Shown here: in pieces, positions 9,624 to 17,196 of the stretch
Layout of the letters: every line of letters begins with the position of its first letter
Position numbering within the stretch: the first letter of the stretch is position 1
Source of the DNA: Flavobacterium psychrophilum
Lineage (GTDB): Bacteria; Bacteroidota; Bacteroidia; Flavobacteriales; Flavobacteriaceae
NCBI GenBank assembly: GCA_001708385.1
Contig: CP012388.1
Location: 2,108,001 to 2,172,000, forward strand
Direction of reading: 5' to 3'
DNA length: 64,000 bases
Translations under genes and position numbers: made by a program
Notes under the pieces: model-generated
The model's input: only the letters and a program-made list of their open reading frames with translations
The model's database searches: none
What the model was told of the DNA's origin: nothing

Positions 9624-10496
9624 ATGCCTTTAGATCTGACAGAAATTGAACGTGTAAAAACCATCAGCAGAGATGACTTTTACAACAATTATGTAAAGAA
9701 GCAGAAACCTGTTGTTATTGAACAACTTACCCACGATTGGCCAGCTTATGAAAAATGGAAGCTTAACTATATAAAAGACATAGCAGGAGATAAAACAGTG
9801 CCTTTGTATGACGACCGCCCGGTATCACACAAAGATGGTTTTAATGAGGCACATGCCAAGATGAAAATGTCTGAATATATAGAGCTTTTGCAGTCTAAGC
9901 CTACCAACTACAGGATATTTCTTTACAACCTTATGAAGGAAGTACCTTCATTAAAAAACGACTTTAAGTGGCCCAACATAGGGCTACGGCTTGTAAAGCA
10001 ACTGCCTATGTTGTTTTTTGGAGGCGAAAACTCTAAAGTGTTTATTCATTATGATATAGATTATTCTAACATACTGCATTTTCATTTTCACGGTAAAAAA
10101 CGCTGTATCCTTTTCGATCCGGCCCAAACTCCATACCTGTACAAAGTTCCGCATGCATTAATATCGAGGGAAGACATTGATTTTGACAATCCGGACTTTG
10201 ATAAATGGCCTGCACTTAAGCAGGCTAAAGGCCTTGTAGCCGACTTGGAACATGGCGAAATGCTGTACATGCCCGAAGGATACTGGCACTACATGAAATA
10301 TGTAACACCGGGATTCTCTATGAGCCTAAGGGCTTTCCCTAGAAAAGTAACCAATCTGGGCAAGGCTGTATATAATCTACTAATTATGAGGCATTTTGAT
10401 AATCTAATGAGGCGATATAAAGGCCAGGCATGGATAGACTATAAAAATCAGCAGGCAGTGGTTAACACCCACAAAAAGTTAAACTTACCGGTATAA
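9624..10496 (+). CDS. Cupin-like/JmjC-type Fe(II)- and 2-oxoglutarate-dependent oxygenase family protein
   Basis: 290 residues from ATG 9624, no signal peptide, so cytoplasmic. N-terminal KKQKPVVIEQLTHDWPAY is typical of the cupin_8/JmjC fold, where a loss-of-function-prone substrate platform precedes the barrel. The metal site is visible as an HxD pair in FIHYDIDYSN and a distal His in GYWHYM; HFHGKKRCILFDP supplies the Lys expected to hold the co-substrate. Relatives hydroxylate protein or nucleic acid side chains (FIH, TYW5, ribosomal oxygenases), so the substrate here cannot be told. It stands alone between two terminators. Confidence 0.8.
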   Translation: MPLDLTEIERVKTISRDDFYNNYVKKQKPVVIEQLTHDWPAYEKWKLNYIKDIAGDKTVPLYDDRPVSHKDGFNEAHAKMKMSEYIELLQSKPTNYRIFLYNLMKEVPSLKNDFKWPNIGLRLVKQLPMLFFGGENSKVFIHYDIDYSNILHFHFHGKKRCILFDPAQTPYLYKVPHALISREDIDFDNPDFDKWPALKQAKGLVADLEHGEMLYMPEGYWHYMKYVTPGFSMSLRAFPRKVTNLGKAVYNLLIMRHFDNLMRRYKGQAWIDYKNQQAVVNTHKKLNLPV

Positions 10497-10502
10497 AGAC
10501 AC

Positions 10503-10531
10503 ATCCCATTCTTAGAATGGGATTTCTTTTT
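10503..10531 (+). terminator. Terminator between JmjC-like gene and recX
   Basis: ATCCCATTCT and AGAATGGGAT form a near-perfect palindrome with one central T, followed by TTTCTTTTT. Confidence 0.75.
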
Positions 10532-10558
10532 ACCTTTAGCACGAATTAAGCCAGCACA

Positions 10559-11023
10559 ATGTATAAATCGTATACGGTAGAAGAAGCCACAAAAAAACTG
10601 GAGCACTATTGCGCTTACCAGGAACGCTGCCATGACGAAGTTATACAAAAGCTGAAAAGCTATAACATGATACCACAGGCTATTGATACTATCGTGGTAC
10701 ATCTGCTGGACAATAATTTTTTAAATGAAGAGCGTTTTGCCTGTAGTTTTGCCCGTGGAAAATTTAGAATTAAGCATTGGGGCAAGCGAAGGATAACCAA
10801 TGAGCTAAAAGCCCGAAATATTTCTAAATATAATATTGACAGGGCATTAAAAGAAATAAGCACAGATGAATATTATACTACATTTCATCTGATAGCCGAT
10901 AAACAGTGGGAAATAATTACAGAAGTGAATATAATGAAGAAGAAAAAAAAGGTCATGGATTATTTACTAAGAAAAGGATATGAAAGTAATATCGTACAGG
11001 AAAAGCTAAGCGATTTATCATAA
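10559..11023 (+). CDS. recX: Regulatory protein RecX
   Basis: 154 residues of small three-helix repeats typical of RecX: YTVEEATKKLEHYCAYQERCHDEV, then LNEERFACSFARGKFRIKHWGKRRI, then the IDRALKEI repeat end. RecX binds RecA filaments and limits recombinase activity. In many Bacteroidota it is not next to recA, as here. The ATG at 10559 follows the upstream terminator by 28 bp, implying its own promoter; a weak -7-like TACCTTTAG lies at about 10531. Confidence 0.93.
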   Translation: MYKSYTVEEATKKLEHYCAYQERCHDEVIQKLKSYNMIPQAIDTIVVHLLDNNFLNEERFACSFARGKFRIKHWGKRRITNELKARNISKYNIDRALKEISTDEYYTTFHLIADKQWEIITEVNIMKKKKKVMDYLLRKGYESNIVQEKLSDLS

Positions 11024-11106
11024 TATTTTTTTACTAAACTATAAATTCAAAATTCACAAAATTTTGTTAATTTGCAGTTGCCAATTACCCAAAAATACTT
11101 AACCTA

Positions 11107-12963
11107 ATGCCGCGTGCTATGGTAAAAAAACTACACATCCCCCTGTTATTTGTAGTTGCATTTTCATTTGCCCAAAATGAGGGCTACGACTTTAAAGCTG
11201 CCGAAAATTTGGCAGGAAGACTTGTTTATAATACTCCCGAAAAAGCACTCCAAATTATAAAGAAAACCCTTGCGCAGAAAGATGCGCATGATACTATTTA
11301 TGGTGCTTCTTACAACTTGTATGGCACCTATTACGGTGTAAAAGGAAAGCCGGATTCCACTATTTACTACGTTAAAAAATCGCTTAAATATCTGGACGGC
11401 TACCCTAAGCTTAAGGTGAAGAGCCTTATGAACCTTGCCCTTGGCTATAGGAATAAAGGGGATTATAATAAATCTATAAACTTACTGGAAGATGCCGTTG
11501 CAATTCACCAAAAGCTGAAAAACAATACAGGCCTTGCCACCGCATATAGTGAACTGGCTAACAATTATAGCTACATGACCGATTATAAAACATCGGTAGA
11601 TTTTCTTGTAAAGGCTATTAATCTGCTTAAAACAGACAAGAACAATAAACAACTGCCCGCTATAAAGCAAAAGCTTGCCAATACGTACCTGGCACAGCAC
11701 AATTATGAATTTGCAATAGATCTTTACAGGGATTGCCTAAAAGATTTTAAAGCGGCTGATACAGACCAAAACTATTACCTTACACTTGTTAATCTTGGTA
11801 ATGCTTTATCGCGTGCTAAAAAATACACAGAAGCAAGGCGTATTTTAAATGAAGCCGCAAATGGCCTTCAAACTTTTAATAACAGCGAACTTAAAGGCTT
11901 AAGTGCTTTTAGGATGGGCGAGCTGGAAGAAATGCAGGGACAAAATGCGAAAGCAGGTAATTTGTACAGCAATGCTATAGAAAATCTTAATAAAACCAAG
12001 TCGGTACATCTTATAGGCATGGGCGGGTCGTACATAAGATACCTCAATGATAAAAAGGATCATGAAAATGCCCTTAAGATCATTAGTATTGTTGAAGCTT
12101 CTAAAAAATTCAGGTATGCTACCCGTGAAGATCAGCTTACTTACCAAAATGCTATAGCCGATACTTACAAAGCAACTAATAATGACAAAGCGGCGATAAA
12201 CGCCTATCAGAATACCATAACAATAATGGATTCTATTGCCAAGGTGCAGAAAGATGCTTCAATACAGGAAATCCAGGCAAAATTTCAGACAGAATTGCAA
12301 CGTGAAAAAAACATAGCGCTAGAGGCCAACAATATGGCGTTGCAAAAGGAAATGGAAACCGAAAAGATGCTTATGCTTTTGTATGCATTTATAAGCTTAT
12401 CTATCATTGTGCTTATACTGCTTTTCTTAAGGGGTTACTGGCTTAGAAACCGCCTTCAGAACGAAGAGCTCAAATCTATAGAGACGGAGAAAAATCTTAT
12501 TCAGCAGCAGCACCAGCATGAGCAGGAACTTACCAATGCCCAAAAGGAAATTATAGAGGAAAAACAACGTGAATTAACTTCTACGGCACTGAGAATGGCT
12601 AATTATCAGGACAGCATTAGTGAGATTATAAACAAATGTGCCAATAATGCCGATATTAAAATAGCAGACGTTAAAAAAGACCTGCAGCACCTAATGAAAC
12701 AAAAGGACTACTGGAAACAGTTTGAAACCCGTTTTAATAACCTGCATCCCGAATTTGGTGCTAATCTTAGTAACAGATTTGCTAAGCTTACTAAAAATGA
12801 CATCGAGTTTTGCTCTCTGCTTAAACTTAATATGAGCAATAAAGAAATAGCGTCTTTACTACAGATATCGCACGAAAGTGCTATTACGAAAAAGTACAGG
12901 ATTAAAAAGAAAATGGAGATTAATGATGATGCGGAATTCGAAAAACTTCTTACGGAAATTTAG
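11107..12963 (+). CDS. Membrane-anchored TPR/LuxR-type HTH regulator, tandem copy 1
   Basis: 618 residues (ATG 11119, MVKKLHIP, is an alternative start). Order of parts: signal peptide (about 1-23, ending FSFAQ), TPR-like helical repeats (about 30-385), a short coiled coil ending at QAKFQTELQREKN, one TM helix at about 421-445, a cytoplasmic coiled coil (about 450-520), then DYWKQFETRFNNLHPEF and a LuxR-like HTH (about 561-612: LTKNDIEFCSLLKLNMSNKE, SLLQISHESAITKKYRIKKK). The layout predicts a periplasmic sensor linked straight to a DNA-binding domain. No kinase or receiver is present, so this is a one-component membrane regulator by inference. The 3' end overlaps copy 2 in another frame. The function of this family is not established as far as I know. 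Confidence 0.88.
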   Translation: MPRAMVKKLHIPLLFVVAFSFAQNEGYDFKAAENLAGRLVYNTPEKALQIIKKTLAQKDAHDTIYGASYNLYGTYYGVKGKPDSTIYYVKKSLKYLDGYPKLKVKSLMNLALGYRNKGDYNKSINLLEDAVAIHQKLKNNTGLATAYSELANNYSYMTDYKTSVDFLVKAINLLKTDKNNKQLPAIKQKLANTYLAQHNYEFAIDLYRDCLKDFKAADTDQNYYLTLVNLGNALSRAKKYTEARRILNEAANGLQTFNNSELKGLSAFRMGELEEMQGQNAKAGNLYSNAIENLNKTKSVHLIGMGGSYIRYLNDKKDHENALKIISIVEASKKFRYATREDQLTYQNAIADTYKATNNDKAAINAYQNTITIMDSIAKVQKDASIQEIQAKFQTELQREKNIALEANNMALQKEMETEKMLMLLYAFISLSIIVLILLFLRGYWLRNRLQNEELKSIETEKNLIQQQHQHEQELTNAQKEIIEEKQRELTSTALRMANYQDSISEIINKCANNADIKIADVKKDLQHLMKQKDYWKQFETRFNNLHPEFGANLSNRFAKLTKNDIEFCSLLKLNMSNKEIASLLQISHESAITKKYRIKKKMEINDDAEFEKLLTEI

Positions 12964-14803
12964 CATAAAACAGCTTCTACTGTTTTTGCTGCTTGTTTGT
13001 CCTGTACTTATAAAGGCTCAGGATAAAGCTTTTAACTACAAGGCTGTAGAAGGCAAGATAAAGAAATACATTTATTCTGCCCCGGACAGCACGCGCTATT
13101 ATCTTAATTATGCACTGGGTCAGAAGGTACTTCCGGACAGTATACGAGGAAACCTGTTAAACATTTACGGTATTTATTACATGAATCTTGGCAAGATGGA
13201 CTCATCCATAGTCTACTACAAGAAATCGCTGTCTGCACTAAAAAATTATCCCCGAATAAGGGTAATGCCTTTAATGAACATTTCGGTAGCTTACAGAAAC
13301 AAAGGTGAGTATGACACATCATTTCAGCATCTTGAGGACGGTCTTGAACTATGTAAAAAATTTGGACTAAAATCTAATCAGGCCAATATTTACAGCAACA
13401 TGGCATCTAACTACCAATACATGCTTCAATATGACAAAGCTATAGAATATCTCCTGAAAGGTATAAATCTTTTAAAGAATGAAGAAGACAAGACATACCT
13501 GACAGGCCTTAGGCAGAAGCTGGCCAATACATACATGAAAATGGAAAACTTTACGTTTGCCAAAGACTTGTATGCCGAATGTCTGGCGTCTTTTAAAGCT
13601 GCAAACGATATTAAAAATCATTCGCTTACGCTGATCAACTATGCAGAATGCGTTAAGCATATGGACGAACTCGACAATGCAAAACGCGCCCTTAAAGAAG
13701 CAATAGTGCAGCTCAGCCAGGTCAATAACAATCCCAACCTCGCGATTGCTTACTCTAAATTGGCTAGCATTGCTAATATAGAAAAGAGAAAAAACGATGC
13801 CTACAAAAACTATAGTGCAGCCCATACAATACTTTTGCAGGAAAATTCATTAAATGTTGTTATTATTGCAGCAGAATTTATTGAGGTACTAAATGCACAG
13901 AAGAAATACGAAGAGGCTCTAAAAATTATTGAGACAACAAAAAAAGCACCTATCTTTAAAAGCGCAAATTCTGAGGATATGCTACGTTTTGAAGTAGCTG
14001 CCGCAGAAACGTTTAAAAACACACACAACGAAAAAGAAGCCCTTGAAGGCCTTACAAATGCATTGTTGACAAAAGATTCGGTAACTGCCAGTAACAATAG
14101 TGGCTATGTAAACGAAATGCAGGCTAAATTTCAGAATGAATTACAGAATGAAAAGAACCTTGCCCTCAAAGCAAAAAACAACAGGCTGCAAAAAGAGGTA
14201 GAAGCAAGAAGTAAGCTAACAAAAATGTATGTTTTTGCCAGCCTTGTTTTAATAATTATGGTATTGCTGCTGCTTAGAAGCTTATGGCTTAAAAGCAGGC
14301 TGACAAACCAGGCCTTTAAGAGTCTGGAGGCAGAAAAAAGTCTTATAGAAATACAGAAGGAGCATGAACATGAATATGCAAATGCATTAAAGGAAATAAT
14401 AGATGAAAAGCAAAAGGAGCTATCATCTACCGCATTAAAAATGGCTGATTACCAGAATAGCATTAATACTATTATTGAAAAATGTGGCAATGATGCTACT
14501 GTTACAGATATAAAACAGGAATTGCAGCATTTAATAAAGCAAAAAGATTACTGGAAACAGTTCGAAAAACGCTTTAGAAGCCTGCACCCCGAATTTGAAA
14601 ACACATTAACAAAACGCTTTTACAAGCTTACTAAAAACGACATTGAATTTTGTTCTTTACTTAAACTAAATTTATCCAATAAAGAGATAGCCTCTCTTTT
14701 ACAGATATCGCACGAAAGTGCAATTACAAAAAAGTACAGGATAAAAAAGAAAATGGAAATTAACGATGATGCAGAATTTGAAAAAATGCTCATGGACATT
14801 TAA
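12923..14803 (+). CDS. Membrane-anchored TPR/LuxR-type HTH regulator, tandem copy 2
   Basis: 626 residues from ATG 12923. Two more in-frame ATGs follow at once (12926, 12929), and a GGAG lies about 7 nt before the first. An upstream in-frame codon at 12878 would put about 15 extra charged residues before the signal peptide and is unlikely. A hydrophobic signal (LLLFLLLVCPVLIKAQ) is followed by TPR-like repeats, a TM helix at about 432-455, a coiled coil, DYWKQFEKRFRSLHPEF, and an HTH from about 570 nearly identical to that of copy 1. It overlaps copy 1 by 41 bp and copy 3 by 38 bp, so the three are translationally coupled. The TPR part has diverged much more than the HTH, suggesting different inputs feeding similar DNA sites (inference). 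Confidence 0.87.
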   Translation: MMMRNSKNFLRKFSIKQLLLFLLLVCPVLIKAQDKAFNYKAVEGKIKKYIYSAPDSTRYYLNYALGQKVLPDSIRGNLLNIYGIYYMNLGKMDSSIVYYKKSLSALKNYPRIRVMPLMNISVAYRNKGEYDTSFQHLEDGLELCKKFGLKSNQANIYSNMASNYQYMLQYDKAIEYLLKGINLLKNEEDKTYLTGLRQKLANTYMKMENFTFAKDLYAECLASFKAANDIKNHSLTLINYAECVKHMDELDNAKRALKEAIVQLSQVNNNPNLAIAYSKLASIANIEKRKNDAYKNYSAAHTILLQENSLNVVIIAAEFIEVLNAQKKYEEALKIIETTKKAPIFKSANSEDMLRFEVAAAETFKNTHNEKEALEGLTNALLTKDSVTASNNSGYVNEMQAKFQNELQNEKNLALKAKNNRLQKEVEARSKLTKMYVFASLVLIIMVLLLLRSLWLKSRLTNQAFKSLEAEKSLIEIQKEHEHEYANALKEIIDEKQKELSSTALKMADYQNSINTIIEKCGNDATVTDIKQELQHLIKQKDYWKQFEKRFRSLHPEFENTLTKRFYKLTKNDIEFCSLLKLNLSNKEIASLLQISHESAITKKYRIKKKMEINDDAEFEKMLMDI

Positions 14804-16646
14804 TCTCCGCATAATCACTCCTGTGATTATGCTGTTGTTTTCTATTGCAACTACTGCACAATCTAAAAAATGCAGTTATCAGGATCTTTGGCTTAAAGCC
14901 GACTATAAGAATTTAAAACATGCTAAAACTGAAAAAGACAGGTACGCCAAAATTCTCAAAACAAAAAAGCTTCACGATACTGTCTATGCCAAAGCAAACA
15001 ATGTAACCGGCCTTTACCATGATTTTTCGGGAAATGCAGATTCGGCAATTACATGCTTTAAGCGATCGCTTACTTTTTTAAAGAAGTATCCGGGAAAACA
15101 GGTTGCTGTTATGATAAATCTGGGCACTGAGTATAATATCACCGGCGATTTTAAAAACGCACTTATTTGGGCAAACAAAGCCCTGAAACTATCTCAAAAA
15201 CATCCTAACGACTTTAAACAAGCGCAGGTATATCACCTGATGGCTGCATCATACCTATATATGGGCGATGTAGAAAAATCGTTAAGTAATATACTGAAAG
15301 GCATAAAAATACTGGAAACCAGAAACGACCATTGCTATCTGCCACAGTTAAAATTAACGCTTGCAGGGAGCTATCTTCAGTCGAACAACTATCGCTTTGC
15401 TGCCGACCTTATTGAAGAATACCTTAACGCCAACAAAGACCAAAAAGACAATAAAATTTATGCAATAGCAACTGTTAACTATACCGAGAACCTAATAGAA
15501 CTTGGCCAGAAAGAAAAGGCACTGCAATTGCTTAATGAGATAATACCGTACGTAAAACAATCGGGAGATAAAGAGCTTGAAGCTGTTTTGTATGCTAAAG
15601 TTGCCTACATACATGATATTAGCGGCAATACACAAATGGCGTTAGAGGCATTTGACAGGGCGTATATTCTGTTATCGGAAAAGAAGTCTAAGTATTCTAT
15701 GCTTATTATAAGCAACTACATAGAAACACTTAATGCCTCAAAAAAATACGATTTGGCCATACAGGTGATAAATGAATTCAGGAAATCGGCCGCCTATCGT
15801 AAAAGCCATCTTCACGAGAAGTTTGAATATGAAAAAGCTGTTGCTGCCATATATGAAGAAACAGGCAACACGAAAGAAGGGCTTATAGCTTACAAACGTG
15901 CAATGAATATGTGCGACACATTGCGCCAGTGGAAAAATGGCAGCATTACCGAGATGCAGGCTAAATTTCAGACAGATTTTCAGCGTGAAAAAAACACTAT
16001 ACTCTCTTCTCATAATGACGACCTTATAAAGAAAGTAGAGACAGAACAGCGACTTTTGGTAATGTACCTTGTTACAATGCTAGTCGTGATTATTCTTATT
16101 CTTCTTTTTCTAAGGGCTTATTGGCTTAAAAATAAATTACAGAAGGAGGAATTAAAATCTGTAGAAAATGAAAAAAGCTTTTTAGAACAGCAACATGAAC
16201 TTGAATTACAGCTTAGCCACTCGCAAAAGCAAATCATTGATGAGAAACAGCGTGATGCCACAGCCATGGCATTGCAAATGGCTAATTACTACGACAGCTT
16301 ATATTCTGTAATTGCAAAATTGGACACCGGCGCATTTTCTAAACTGACAGATGTAAAAAAAGAGCTTCAGCATTTAATCCGTCAAAAAGATTACTGGAAA
16401 GAATTTGAGGTACGATTCAAAAATGCAAATCCGTACTTTGAGAATAAACTGATGGATCGTTTTCCGGTACTAACCCGAAACGACATTCAGTTTTGTTCAC
16501 TTCTAAAAATTAATCTGTCGTATAAAGAAATCGCATCTCTTTTACAAATTTCTTACGAAAGTGCTGTTACAAAAAAGTACAGGATTAAAAAGAAAATGGG
16601 CATAAATGACGATGAAGAATTTGAGAAAATGCTCACAGAAATTTAA
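14766..16646 (+). CDS. Membrane-anchored TPR/LuxR-type HTH regulator, tandem copy 3
   Basis: 626 residues from ATG 14766, the same length as copy 2. Signal peptide (about 1-32, ending ATTAQ), TPR-like helices (about 40-390), the linker TEMQAKFQTDFQREKN, TM helix at about 430-453 (LVTMLVVIILILLFLRAYWL), coiled coil, DYWKEFEVRF and HTH from about 569 (LTRNDIQFCSLLKINLSYKE, SLLQISYESAVTKKYRIKKK). The HTH is slightly more diverged than in copies 1 and 2. The gene begins inside the HTH-tail codons of copy 2, in another frame, exactly as copy 2 begins inside copy 1. It is followed by a 550-bp non-coding region carrying repeat arrays. Confidence 0.87.
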   Translation: MMQNLKKCSWTFNLRIITPVIMLLFSIATTAQSKKCSYQDLWLKADYKNLKHAKTEKDRYAKILKTKKLHDTVYAKANNVTGLYHDFSGNADSAITCFKRSLTFLKKYPGKQVAVMINLGTEYNITGDFKNALIWANKALKLSQKHPNDFKQAQVYHLMAASYLYMGDVEKSLSNILKGIKILETRNDHCYLPQLKLTLAGSYLQSNNYRFAADLIEEYLNANKDQKDNKIYAIATVNYTENLIELGQKEKALQLLNEIIPYVKQSGDKELEAVLYAKVAYIHDISGNTQMALEAFDRAYILLSEKKSKYSMLIISNYIETLNASKKYDLAIQVINEFRKSAAYRKSHLHEKFEYEKAVAAIYEETGNTKEGLIAYKRAMNMCDTLRQWKNGSITEMQAKFQTDFQREKNTILSSHNDDLIKKVETEQRLLVMYLVTMLVVIILILLFLRAYWLKNKLQKEELKSVENEKSFLEQQHELELQLSHSQKQIIDEKQRDATAMALQMANYYDSLYSVIAKLDTGAFSKLTDVKKELQHLIRQKDYWKEFEVRFKNANPYFENKLMDRFPVLTRNDIQFCSLLKINLSYKEIASLLQISYESAVTKKYRIKKKMGINDDEEFEKMLTEI

Positions 16647-16715
16647 CCGCATTTTTAAAGCAGTCAAAATTTTATAAAATTGAATTTTCTGTTAACATAG
16701 TACAATTTTCTACTG

Positions 16716-16822
16716 ACTGTCTATGCATTTTGTCTATTAAAACGCTTCATAATCTGAAACTAACTGATAATCAGCATAAAAAAATAACGCTATTTTGAAA
16801 CTGTCTATACTTTGTCTATTAA
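16716..16822 (+). repeat. TGTCTAT direct-repeat pairs, possible operators
   Basis: Copy 1 (16716-16740) is TGTCTAT-GCATTT-TGTCTATTAA and copy 2 (16800-16822) is TGTCTAT-ACTT-TGTCTATTAA, each preceded by AC. Each holds two direct half-sites about one helical turn apart (13 and 11 bp start to start). This is the pattern of tandem-bound regulators. The three HTH genes end just upstream. Confidence 0.45.
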
Positions 16823-16963
16823 TATTTTGTTAAAGGATATGTTTTTTTGCTGTTACTTTGTCTCAGAAATAATAGAACGACAGCCCTTACAAAATGTAGT
16901 TTGTTATTTCTTTAAAAATATAACCTTAAACTAGTGACTAAATAAATATTTAAGAATTTTCGG

Positions 16964-16994
16964 TATGCTGTCATTTTGCCCCCATGGCAGTATA
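16964..16994 (+). other. Hairpin with C-rich loop in leader region
   Basis: 11-bp stem TATGCTGTCAT with ATGGCAGTATA (two G-U pairs if RNA), loop TTTGCCCCC. Confidence 0.4.
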
Positions 16995-17004
16995 CAAACC
17001 TTTG

Positions 17005-17038
17005 AAATGTAAAACGCGCCCCCCGTTCTACATTTTTT
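17005..17038 (+). terminator. Possible leader attenuator hairpin
   Basis: AAATGTAAAACG pairs with CGTTCTACATTT (one A-C mismatch), loop CGCCCCC, followed by TTT. A second AAATGTA at 17069-17075 could pair with the same TACATTT arm instead, giving two mutually exclusive folds. Terminator/antiterminator behaviour is an inference only, and no promoter upstream of it is proven. Confidence 0.35.
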
Positions 17039-17160
17039 GCCCCCAAGCAGTGAAACATCTGATTAGTGAAATGTAGTTATTTTTTGTGCCCCCAAAACTT
17101 ACCTATTCCATTATAGTAATTATTTATAGCTACAATTATGTGTGCATAATATATAATTTG

Positions 17161-17168
17161 TACTTTTG
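17161..17168 (+). promoter_or_regulatory. -7 box for type C T9SS gene
   Basis: TACTTTTG fits TAnnTTTG exactly, 29 bp before the ATG at 17197. No clear TTG is seen at -33, so the promoter may need an activator. Confidence 0.5.
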
Positions 17169-17196
17169 AAACTGATAATAAGTTATTCCCCCCCAA

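Larger units (their letters stand above)
16647..17196 (+). other. 550-bp non-coding region: direct repeats, C-tracts and hairpins
   Basis: No gene is visible. The left part has TGTCTAT direct repeats (16716-16740, 16800-16822). The right part holds five runs of five or more C (16979-16983, 17019-17024, 17040-17044, 17089-17093, 17188-17194) in otherwise very AT-rich DNA with no G-runs on this strand. Hairpins put C-runs in their loops: 16964-16974 with 16984-16994, 17005-17016 with 17024-17035, and a weak one over the next gene's start codon. A -7 box sits at 17161. The region probably contains the promoter and long leader of the gene at 17197. Confidence 0.6.

Noticed and set aside
12878..12963. 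Frameshift between regulator copies 1 and 2
   Set aside because: Both genes are complete at their ends, and the same type of overlap recurs between copies 2 and 3, so it is a real junction and not a broken single gene.
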